From NCBI GenBank assembly GCA_021850505.1, contig JAJZLW010000071.1, positions 1 through 21,062 on the forward strand: a stretch of DNA of 21,062 bases. Direction: 5' to 3'. Each line of letters starts with the position of its first letter. Position 1 is the stretch's first letter. The notes beneath the pieces are model-generated. The model searched no databases and had not been told where the DNA came from. It saw only the letters and a program-made list of their open reading frames with translations. Shown here in pieces: positions 15,442-21,062 of this stretch. This stretch comes from Thermoplasmata archaeon. GTDB taxonomy: Archaea; Thermoplasmatota; Thermoplasmata; Thermoplasmatales; Thermoplasmataceae. The position numbers and the translations under genes are program-made.

Positions 15442-16035
15442 ATGAGTGATGATGCATCAATTGCAAAACCTGTCATCCCTTTTTCTTTTAATTTCAAGAC
15501 TTCCATGAAAAGGGGATTGGCTATGCTTCTAATCCCAGTGTTCATACTTGTCATAATTATTTTCTCCAGAAGCTTCTATTTTCTGGAATATTTCCATGTC
15601 ATTGCAGGATCTGCCTGGACCGGCATGGACCTTGTTATGGGGCTGTTCTTTTCATTTGTAATGAGGGGTCTGTCAAACCCGGAAAGGCTGGAAGTTTCAA
15701 AACGGCTTATTCCCACAATGCTGTTCTTCATGCCTTCAATTGCATCTGTAACAGTTACTGCAGGTCTATATACGGCAGGTTCCATGCATATCTCTATCTA
15801 TTCGCCCTATTTTATAGCTGCAGGAATCATTGTTCTGATCCTTATCATACAGGGATTTGCTCTGTTTCTTCCAAATGAACTCAGGATATTCATGGAAATA
15901 ATTCATGGTGGTAAGAATGTTGAAAAGATAGTCAGGCTGACCATGCTGAATCTAAAACTTTCCCTTAGCCAGCTGGTGTTCCAGATTGCAATAATTGTAG
16001 TGATGGCCCATTTTGCGACGGGGTATGCTTTATGA
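15442..16035 (+). CDS. paired membrane protein A with HVxxGxxWTGxD motif
   Basis: This 197-aa integral membrane protein has about five hydrophobic segments. Its best-conserved element, shared with the next gene, is HVIAGSAWTGMD (H52, W59, D63). RLIPTMLFFMP (88-98) and QLVFQIAIIVVMA (177-189) are also shared. A His in a membrane helix followed by G-x-x-W-x-G resembles CopD-like copper proteins and the membrane domain of the PuuD/urate-oxidase-N family, where such residues can bind haem or metal; this is a loose likeness, not an assignment. The frame opens at a TTG at 15385, but the TATA box at 15408-15417 supports leaderless initiation at the ATG at 15442. The stop overlaps the next gene as ATGA, so the two are translationally coupled. 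Confidence 0.8.
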   Translation: MSDDASIAKPVIPFSFNFKTSMKRGLAMLLIPVFILVIIIFSRSFYFLEYFHVIAGSAWTGMDLVMGLFFSFVMRGLSNPERLEVSKRLIPTMLFFMPSIASVTVTAGLYTAGSMHISIYSPYFIAAGIIVLILIIQGFALFLPNELRIFMEIIHGGKNVEKIVRLTMLNLKLSLSQLVFQIAIIVVMAHFATGYAL

Positions 16036-16586
16036 ATATAGATATAAAACCCATTTACAGGGCCGGAATCATTGCAGTCATAATTCCGGTTGCTGCTTTC
16101 CTTGGGTCATGGCTGACCGGCAGCATGTTGATGCTGGATTACATCCATGTGCTCCTGGGCGCAATCTGGACTGGTGTGGATGTTTTCTATGGCCTTATTT
16201 TCTATTTCGTCATCTCAACAATGGGACCTGAGGGAAGAAGTAACATATCGATAAGGCTCATTCCGATGTCACTCTTCTTTATTCCGGCTGCATCAATCCT
16301 GACTCCACTTGCAGGATATATACTTGCAGTGAAGGAAGGGATATTTTCGATTCACAGCGATGCCTTCATAGCTGCAATCATCCTTGGGACGATACTTGTA
16401 TTGGTTGGTTTTCTTACAATAGTACTTTCATCAGCGATTATACTTAAGGACATACTGTCAGGATCGATCGATCAGGAAAAAAACTCAAGACTGCTGATGT
16501 TTGGGTCACGGGGCGCTCTGGTCCAGCTGATTTTCCAGATTGCCATAATATCTGTCATGGCTTACATAGTGGTATTCATAACTTAA
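16032..16586 (+). CDS. paired membrane protein B, paralogue of the preceding gene
   Basis: This 184-aa membrane protein is a diverged copy of protein A. Shared blocks are HVLLGAIWTGVD (H39, W46, D50), RLIPMSLFFIP (75-85) and QLIFQIAIISVMA (165-177), in the same order and spacing. A soluble loop near 62-74 and another near 141-157 separate its hydrophobic segments. The ATG overlaps the stop of protein A by four bases. The arrangement suggests that the two make a heterodimer, with each contributing a His, Trp and Asp from the same helix. No annotated function can be assigned; a haem- or metal-binding or transport role is inference. A possible 42-aa gene follows after about 150 bp. Confidence 0.8.
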   Translation: MNIDIKPIYRAGIIAVIIPVAAFLGSWLTGSMLMLDYIHVLLGAIWTGVDVFYGLIFYFVISTMGPEGRSNISIRLIPMSLFFIPAASILTPLAGYILAVKEGIFSIHSDAFIAAIILGTILVLVGFLTIVLSSAIILKDILSGSIDQEKNSRLLMFGSRGALVQLIFQIAIISVMAYIVVFIT

Positions 16587-16737
16587 TAGTCGATTCAAAA
16601 TAAATTGATTCTATGGGGATTGTCTTCTCAACTAAACGGCATTAAATTTTATTCGAATTGTCTGACATATGTCTGCTTTAATAAGAATTTATTATTAAAA
16701 TAGAAATATTTAATAACCCGTAATAGTTATATATTTT
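16587..16737 (+). other. A/T-rich intergenic region with short inverted repeats
   Basis: No gene is seen in this 151-bp stretch. It holds a perfect 10-bp palindrome GACATATGTC (16664-16673) and, just downstream, 8-bp A/T arms TTTAATAA (16677-16684) and TTATTAAA (16692-16699) around a 7-base loop. They lie 20-55 bp upstream of the TATA candidate for the small gene at 16738. They could be an operator, a weak terminator structure for the membrane pair, or chance in A/T-rich DNA. Confidence 0.3.
16705..16716 (+). promoter_or_regulatory. TATA box of the 42-aa gene
   Basis: AATATTTAATAA is centred about 27 bp before the GTG at 16738, which predicts a leaderless transcript starting at that codon. 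Another A/T block (TTATATATT, about 16728-16736) is too close to the GTG to serve it. Confidence 0.4.
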
Positions 16738-16866
16738 GTGTCAGGAAAATTTTACAAAAATATTCTTGAGGCAATAAGGGATGAAACAAAGAGGATAAAG
16801 GAAGTCATAAAGGAGCAGAGATCATCTGAAGACAGATCAGGGCAGAATAACCGGAAGACTGGCTAA
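16738..16866 (+). CDS. possible 42-aa charged small protein, GTG start
   Basis: A GTG at 16738 opens a 42-codon frame ending in TAA at 16864-16866. The product is highly charged, with a Lys/Glu/Arg-rich stretch (EAIRDETKRIKEVIKEQ, about 11-27) expected to form an amphipathic helix, and a polar tail. No membrane segment or known family is seen. Support is a TATA box at leaderless distance and a convergent four-base overlap with the thiL stop (CTAA), which mirrors the endA/rpsB junction. It may be co-expressed with, or separate from, the membrane pair upstream. The call rests on position and composition only, without homology. Confidence 0.42.
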   Translation: MSGKFYKNILEAIRDETKRIKEVIKEQRSSEDRSGQNNRKTG

Positions 16867-17840
16867 ACGATCTTACCAAGCTTTGGTGGCTCCCTGAAAT
16901 GCTCATACCCAGACCTGTTTATGGCAGTCCATTTCTCACCATCAAATATGATGTTTTCCCCCTCCCATGCATCCCCGATAAATGAAACATCGATCCTGTT
17001 TTTTTCCATTGCATCCTTGAAGTCCCTGTAATTATCGTTTTCAATTGTGAACATTAATTCATAGTCTCCGCCGAAATATAACGAGAGATCCAGATCTGAT
17101 GCGCCTGACAACAAAATGGCACGGGATGCATTCCGATCAAGTGCAATCTCATTCTGGACTATCCTGAAACCTATATTGAAATCCTCTTTCGCCTTCGCAA
17201 TTGCGGATGCTATGCCGTCGGAAAGATCGGTCATGAATCTTCCGCCGTATTCGCTGATGATCTGAGCCTCTTTCACTCGAGGCTTGAAGTTTAATAGAAG
17301 ATCTATTCCCTGCCTTCTTCTATATCCGGAGCGATAGAATATGTATCCTGAAGCCGCTCTTCCCTGCTTGCCCGTTACACAGAGAATCTGTCCCTTCTTC
17401 AGGTCGCTCCGCCTTCTTATAATGTTATTTTTCTGCTCTCCTATCACTGTGCCGGCAAGCACAAGTTCCGCGCCCTCTTTGGTATCACCACCAAGATATT
17501 CGGATCCAAACTCTTTCATCTTAAGATCGATGCCCTCCACTATTTCATACAGGAACTTGTCGTCTGTGCTTGGAGGCACTATGAAAGAACCGAGCAGCCC
17601 AATCGGTTTTCCCGCCATTGCAGCTATGTCGCTTAGATTTACTGACGCAAGGAATTTGCCTATCTGGGATGGTGTGGATTCAGCGGGCAGGTTTGTGGAA
17701 TACGATACGGAATCTGTTGAGATTAAAACGTTATTTTCGCCTATTTTCAAAACAACGCAATCATCGTTGCCGCCGTGGACATGCCCCTCCCTGAATAATT
17801 GTTTAAGGAATGCATTCTCCCCGATTTTTGATATCTTCAC
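16863..17840 (-). CDS. thiL: thiamine-monophosphate kinase
   Basis: This enzyme phosphorylates thiamine monophosphate to the active cofactor thiamine diphosphate. At 325 aa it has normal length and the PurM-like fold signatures of ThiL. These are GGNDDCVV (Asp26, Asp27) at the N terminus, STDSVSY (41-47), NLSDIAAMAGKP (68-79), LGGDTKEG (116-123), FMTDLSDGIASA with D205 and D208, and FGGDYELMF near residue 255. The acidic residues bind Mg-ATP and the substrate phosphate. The start is GTG; a TATA-like box centred about 23 bp upstream (17853-17868) predicts a leaderless mRNA at this codon. The stop overlaps the small convergent frame at 16738-16866 by four bases. No other thiamine gene is nearby. 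Confidence 0.93.
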   Translation of the reverse strand: MKISKIGENAFLKQLFREGHVHGGNDDCVVLKIGENNVLISTDSVSYSTNLPAESTPSQIGKFLASVNLSDIAAMAGKPIGLLGSFIVPPSTDDKFLYEIVEGIDLKMKEFGSEYLGGDTKEGAELVLAGTVIGEQKNNIIRRRSDLKKGQILCVTGKQGRAASGYIFYRSGYRRRQGIDLLLNFKPRVKEAQIISEYGGRFMTDLSDGIASAIAKAKEDFNIGFRIVQNEIALDRNASRAILLSGASDLDLSLYFGGDYELMFTIENDNYRDFKDAMEKNRIDVSFIGDAWEGENIIFDGEKWTAINRSGYEHFREPPKLGKIV

Positions 17841-17852
17841 CTGTGGTTAATG

Positions 17853-17868
17853 CAACTTTATTAAATCA
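17853..17868 (-). promoter_or_regulatory. TATA box of thiL
   Basis: TGATTTAATAAAGTTG on the minus strand is centred about 20-25 bp before the thiL GTG at 17840. It fits a leaderless transcript and lies in the 39-bp gap after the RaSEA stop, so thiL need not depend on the upstream gene. Confidence 0.45.
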
Positions 17869-17879
17869 TATTGCTGGTT

Positions 17880-18941
17880 TCAAATTACCTGTGAATAACT
17901 TAAGGACCTTTTTGAAAGCAGATCAACATCAATGCCAGATGGAAGGCGGTCCTCAAGTTCAACATCCTCATAGTATGAGGTGAGATCTGCGCTATTATAG
18001 TATTCCTCAAGTTCTGAAAAATCCTGGTTCAGTGAAGAGGAAACAATCAGATCAAGCAGCTTCCTGTCGTAGTCGTTGTTGTGCACCCCTCTTTCATGGT
18101 TTCCTCCAGTCGGGTAGGAGATTACAGTCCTGCCTGGTTTTCTCGAATCAAGCAGGATCCTGGCAAGCGACCATAACCTTGGAGGCCTGTAAAGGTTCTT
18201 CTTCCAAAGGTGCTCAACGAGAGTATTCTTCTGTATATTCATCGGGTTCACGCTTACGTCATCGCTATATCCGTCTGTATCCCGTATTGAGGAGAGCATA
18301 TCTTCAATTGCAAATTTTTCGGAATAGAAAGGTGGCTTGAACAGCAGATATGTTCTTACACCGAAACCCAGTTTTCTGGCAGTTGTGGCTGCTGTAACAT
18401 ACTTCGAGTAACTGGATCCTTTATTGATGGAATTTGTTATAACAGAATCGTTGGAGCTCTCAAGACCTATTGCCACCCTTATCCTGTATCCAAAATTACC
18501 AAGGGCACCCATGTTTTTTTCATTGAGGTATTCAGTCCTGCTCTCGACGAGGAGATGGTCGATCCTGCCGTTCATGGAATCAAGAAAATATGACCTTACA
18601 TCCAGCGGAATCTCCAGCGGATCAAGGAAGCTTCCAGAGGTGAATACCTTTACAACCTTTATGCCGTTAAGCGAATTCGACAAAGCATCTACCTGCCTGA
18701 AGAGATTTTCTTTTGTAACAGATGAGTCTATGTCGTTGAAATAACCGCACATGGAACATGACGAGAAGTTGTACCAGGAGCAGCCCCTTGTCCTGAATAT
18801 AACAACGATTGTATCCTCGACTGAACCGCCTATCCTGTCGAGTTCTTTCCAGATTGAAACAGGCTTATCCCTGTTTACCGATCCCTTTTGGGGAGGCATC
18901 AGGTTTTTGATGTATCCCGCGAGTTCCCTGTCAGTAAGCAT
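17880..18941 (-). CDS. archaeosine biosynthesis radical SAM enzyme RaSEA
   Basis: The protein matches the TIGR01210-type archaeal radical SAM family named RaSEA. With ArcS, RaSEA forms archaeosine synthase, which converts lysine-modified preQ0 at position 15 of tRNA into archaeosine. The signature is RTRGCSWYNFSSCSMCGYF (residues 50-68), with cluster cysteines C54, C62 and C65 in a CX7CX2C spacing that differs from the standard CX3CX2C. KVFTSGSFLD (about 97-106), VESRTEYL and AIGLESSNDSV follow, as in the family. At 353 aa it is normal in size. No ArcS or TGT gene is in the window, so the partner must be encoded elsewhere. The ATG at 18941 has a short leader from the shared TATA box near 18981. 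Confidence 0.88.
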   Translation of the reverse strand: MLTDRELAGYIKNLMPPQKGSVNRDKPVSIWKELDRIGGSVEDTIVVIFRTRGCSWYNFSSCSMCGYFNDIDSSVTKENLFRQVDALSNSLNGIKVVKVFTSGSFLDPLEIPLDVRSYFLDSMNGRIDHLLVESRTEYLNEKNMGALGNFGYRIRVAIGLESSNDSVITNSINKGSSYSKYVTAATTARKLGFGVRTYLLFKPPFYSEKFAIEDMLSSIRDTDGYSDDVSVNPMNIQKNTLVEHLWKKNLYRPPRLWSLARILLDSRKPGRTVISYPTGGNHERGVHNNDYDRKLLDLIVSSSLNQDFSELEEYYNSADLTSYYEDVELEDRLPSGIDVDLLSKRSLSYSQVI

Positions 18942-18975
18942 TGCTAATACACTTTCGTCAGCTTATGACTGCAAC

Positions 18976-18986
18976 ATATTTTAAAC
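18976..18986. promoter_or_regulatory. shared bidirectional TATA box between RaSEA and the aminotransferase
   Basis: The sequence around 18977-18986 reads TATTTTAAAC on the plus strand and GTTTAAAATA on the minus strand. On the plus strand it is centred 27 bp before the ATG at 19008, giving a leaderless mRNA. On the minus strand it is centred about 40 bp before the ATG at 18941, giving a leader of about 14 bases. Only 66 bp separate the two start codons and no other A/T box is obvious. Confidence 0.45.
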
Positions 18987-19007
18987 AAACTGGGATTATG
19001 GTCACAG

Positions 19008-20156
19008 ATGATAACCTCTCGATTGAACAGGATTCAGGAATCACCCACACTCAAATTGACCAAGACAGCAGAAGACTTAAAAGCTAAGGGCATGAAGATA
19101 TATAATTTCGGTATAGGCGAACCTGATTTCACAACACCTGAAAGAATTATTGAAAAGGCTTTCGAATGGGCTAAAAAAGGTAAGACCCACTACACCCCGG
19201 CAAACGGTATTATGGAGCTCAGGCAGGCAATCGCACAGAAGATGCATAGAAAAAACTCCATTATGGCAGGTCCGGAGAACGTTCTTGTAAGCCCTTCAAA
19301 ATATGCGATATACCTTGCTATGTATGTGCTGCTGGAGGATGGTGATGGCGTTATCCTTCCTGATCCATATTATTCATCATACAGTGATATGATCAAGCTT
19401 GCTGGTGGGAAGCCACTTTACTCTCCGCTTGAAAAGGATTATTCATTCAATTTCCAGCAAATGCAGAAACTTATTTCCCCGCGCACAAAGATAATACTTT
19501 TCAACAATCCGTCCAACCCCACAGGCCGCGTCTATACCGAGAAGGAAATCAGGGAACTTGCGGATTTCGCAATCAAAAACAAGTTAACTATCGTTTCAGA
19601 TGAAATATACGAGGACCTGATATATGAAGGAAAGATGTTTTCTCCAGGCTCCATAGAAGATATGCGTGATCATGTGCTGACTGTGAGCGGTTTTTCGAAG
19701 AGCTACGCAATGACTGGATGGAGGATAGGATATCTTGTGGGATCAGAGGAGGTCATCAAAGCTGCTACAAAGGTTCAGGGGCAGACAATAACCTGTGTCT
19801 CATCGATTTCACAGTATGCTGCACTGGAGGCACTCAAGGATGATGCCGATCCTGCAAGTTTCAGGGAAACATTCAGGAAAAGGAGGGATTATGTGTTCAA
19901 GCGATTATCAGAAATACCTGGGTACAGTATAATAAAGCCCAGTGGAGCATTCTACGCTTTTCCGAAATACAATTACAGTATGAATGCAGCAGATTTCTCG
20001 TCCCAGCTTCTGCAAAAGCAGAACGTCATTGTTACGCCTGGAACTGCATTCGGGACCGAGGGCGAATACCATTACAGACTATCGTTCGCAACCTCTGACG
20101 AAATCCTCGATGAAGGTATATCAAGGATCGAGAAATTTTCAAGGGAACTGAAATAA
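19008..20156 (+). CDS. aspartate-type class I aminotransferase
   Basis: This 382-aa PLP enzyme belongs to the class I aminotransferases of the aspartate aminotransferase subgroup common in archaea and thermophiles. Residues seen are YNFGIGEPDFTTP (32-44), HYTPANGIMELR (61-72), NNPSNPTG with N170, SDEIYEDLIY with D198 and Y201, and the PLP lysine K231 in SGFSKSYAMTGWRIGY with R239. YHYRLSFA near the C terminus supplies the substrate-carboxylate arginine. The likely reaction is aspartate/2-oxoglutarate transamination, but relatives use other substrates. One oddity is LVSPSKYA, where most family members have a glycine- or alanine-containing turn. It may be co-transcribed with the metallophosphoesterase 14 bp downstream. 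Confidence 0.9.
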   Translation: MITSRLNRIQESPTLKLTKTAEDLKAKGMKIYNFGIGEPDFTTPERIIEKAFEWAKKGKTHYTPANGIMELRQAIAQKMHRKNSIMAGPENVLVSPSKYAIYLAMYVLLEDGDGVILPDPYYSSYSDMIKLAGGKPLYSPLEKDYSFNFQQMQKLISPRTKIILFNNPSNPTGRVYTEKEIRELADFAIKNKLTIVSDEIYEDLIYEGKMFSPGSIEDMRDHVLTVSGFSKSYAMTGWRIGYLVGSEEVIKAATKVQGQTITCVSSISQYAALEALKDDADPASFRETFRKRRDYVFKRLSEIPGYSIIKPSGAFYAFPKYNYSMNAADFSSQLLQKQNVIVTPGTAFGTEGEYHYRLSFATSDEILDEGISRIEKFSRELK

Positions 20157-20170
20157 GGTCGACCAGTAAC

Positions 20171-20899
20171 ATGATGGAGATCCAGATAGAGAAGGACGTT
20201 TTCATATCGGATCTTTACTGTATATATCTCAGAGATATCAGTGCAGTCGTTGTTTCCGATCTGCATCTGGGCTTCGAGGAGGAGATGAACCTCAGGGGAC
20301 TCTTTCTTCCGAAGCTCCAGCGGGAACACGTTGAAAAGATGATTGATGGCATTATTGAAAGATACAATCCAGAAATGGTAATTATAAATGGGGATTTCAA
20401 GCACGAGTTTTCCAGAAACCTTCCACAGGAGTGGGACGACATCATTCATTTCATCGATCGATACAAGGATAATGTCAATTTATACTTCATCAGGGGGAAC
20501 CATGACAACTATCTGCTTACAATACTTGCGAGATCGAATCTTGAATTGCATGAGAAATTTGAGAACGAAAGATATTTCATATATCATGGCGACAAAGACC
20601 TCGGTTTGAAAAAGCTCACTATTCTAGGACATGAGCACCCCTCTATATCATTGAGGGATGAAATAGGAGGTGTTTTCAAGATTCATTCATTTATATACAA
20701 CCCGGAATCCCATGTGCTCATAACGCCTGCTCTCAGCTTCTTTTCATCGGGCAGTGATGTGCTAACTTCTCTCCTCAATGAGGAGCACTTTACACCGTCG
20801 CTAAAACACACAGAATCTTCCAAGTTCAGGGTTTTTGGTCTCACAGAAGAATTTGGCCTTGTTGATCTTGGTCCTCTTGGTGAGATGAAGCGGCATTAG
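20171..20899 (+). CDS. calcineurin-like metallophosphoesterase (COG1407-type)
   Basis: This 242-aa protein has the complete metal-site set of the calcineurin-like phosphoesterases. D30 and H32 are in SDLHLG, D75 and H78 in GDFKHEF, N110 and H111 in GNHD, H139 in YHGD, and H154 and H156 in GHEHP. It matches the small archaeal ICC-like group (COG1407), whose natural substrate is not established. In many archaea this protein is encoded near the Lhr helicase; I see no Lhr here, but the window ends soon after. It follows the aminotransferase at a 14-bp gap. AAGGT lies about 13 bases before the first ATG; the second codon is also ATG. The end overlaps an opposite-strand frame by 59 bp. Confidence 0.87.
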   Translation: MMEIQIEKDVFISDLYCIYLRDISAVVVSDLHLGFEEEMNLRGLFLPKLQREHVEKMIDGIIERYNPEMVIINGDFKHEFSRNLPQEWDDIIHFIDRYKDNVNLYFIRGNHDNYLLTILARSNLELHEKFENERYFIYHGDKDLGLKKLTILGHEHPSISLRDEIGGVFKIHSFIYNPESHVLITPALSFFSSGSDVLTSLLNEEHFTPSLKHTESSKFRVFGLTEEFGLVDLGPLGEMKRH

Positions 20900-21062
20900 T
20901 GTTCTGTGCAGACATAGAATTCTTCACCAGGGCATAAAAATCCTCAAGAACCCTGTGGAATTTCTCGTCATCGTCAGATTTGATCATCTTCTTGATTGCC
21001 AGTGTCTGCGGTGCCAGGACCTTATTGATAATTGAATCAGACAGTTTATCCAGGATATCATT
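20841..21062 (-). CDS. C-terminal end of an unrecognised gene, truncated by the window edge
   Basis: Reading leftward from the window edge, one frame stays open for 73 codons to a TGA at 20841-20843, while the other two frames on this strand close early. The peptide looks coding. It has an amphipathic alpha-helical composition (DKLSDSIINKVLAPQ, then IKKMIKSDDDEKFHRVLEDF) and a polar Gln/Asp-rich tail. The tail lies antisense to the last 59 bp of the metallophosphoesterase gene, which is an unusually long convergent overlap, so the true extent is uncertain. I cannot assign a family. The rest of the gene lies beyond the window. Confidence 0.5.
   Translation of the reverse strand, partial: NDILDKLSDSIINKVLAPQTLAIKKMIKSDDDEKFHRVLEDFYALVKNSMSAQNTNAASSHQEDQDQQGQILL

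Noticed and set aside
17341..17850. 169-codon open frame on the plus strand
   Set aside because: It lies entirely antisense to thiL, which has full motifs. The translation is Ser/Pro/Leu-rich, as typical of reverse-strand shadows.
1..21062. tRNA, rRNA, CRISPR array, insertion sequence or prophage
   Set aside because: Read by eye, I found no cloverleaf-like gene, no regularly spaced repeats, no transposase or integrase and no long inverted repeats. A tRNAscan run would be the decisive check for tRNA.

Overview
The window is a gene-dense stretch of an archaeal chromosome. The gene set points to the Thermoplasmata, most likely Thermoplasmatales. Archaeal markers are a two-repeat TATA-binding protein, a homodimeric-type tRNA-splicing endonuclease, archaeal TruD, archaeal-type ribosomal protein S2, a stand-alone GMP synthase subunit B, the archaeosine radical SAM enzyme RaSEA and an archaeal-type phosphopantetheine adenylyltransferase. 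MqnC (futalosine route to menaquinone) and AzlCD fit an acidophilic, menaquinone-using thermoplasmatalean. The species cannot be named from the sequence. A-rich boxes lie about 20-35 bp upstream of most first-in-transcript start codons. This implies largely leaderless or short-leader transcripts, and I used it to choose several starts. I see no insertion sequence, CRISPR array, rRNA or tRNA, so this looks like core chromosome rather than an island.

Layout. 1-2430 (+): mqnC and truD overlap as one unit. 2436-3401 (-): tbp, then a MIP18/DUF59 Fe-S assembly protein. 3558-4517 (+): azlC and azlD. 4533-6754 (-): a LysN-like aminotransferase followed by a PPAT-DUF84 fusion. 6837-8400 (+): a possible 47-aa leader protein, a divergent Ras-like GTPase and endA, all overlapping by one to four bases. 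8397-10676 (-): rpsB under its own signals (8397-9014) and, upstream on the same strand, a B12-type radical SAM protein of unknown role (9075-10676). 10763-15294 (-): ileS, a membrane-anchored hypothetical protein and guaAB in one tight run. 15442-16866 (+): two overlapping paralogous membrane proteins and a 42-aa charged protein. 16863-18941 (-): thiL and RaSEA. 19008-20899 (+): an aspartate-type aminotransferase and a metallophosphoesterase. 20841-21062 (-): the tail of a gene that runs off the window.

Functionally, the window holds translation and RNA genes (truD, endA, rpsB, ileS, RaSEA), basal transcription (tbp), cofactor genes (mqnC, coaD, thiL, MIP18), nucleotide synthesis (guaAB) and amino-acid metabolism (two aminotransferases, azlCD). 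The least explained parts are the paired membrane proteins sharing an HVxxGxxWTGxD motif, the divergent GTPase in the endA unit, two leaderless-looking small genes, the anchored protein between ileS and guaAB, and the orphan radical SAM enzyme.
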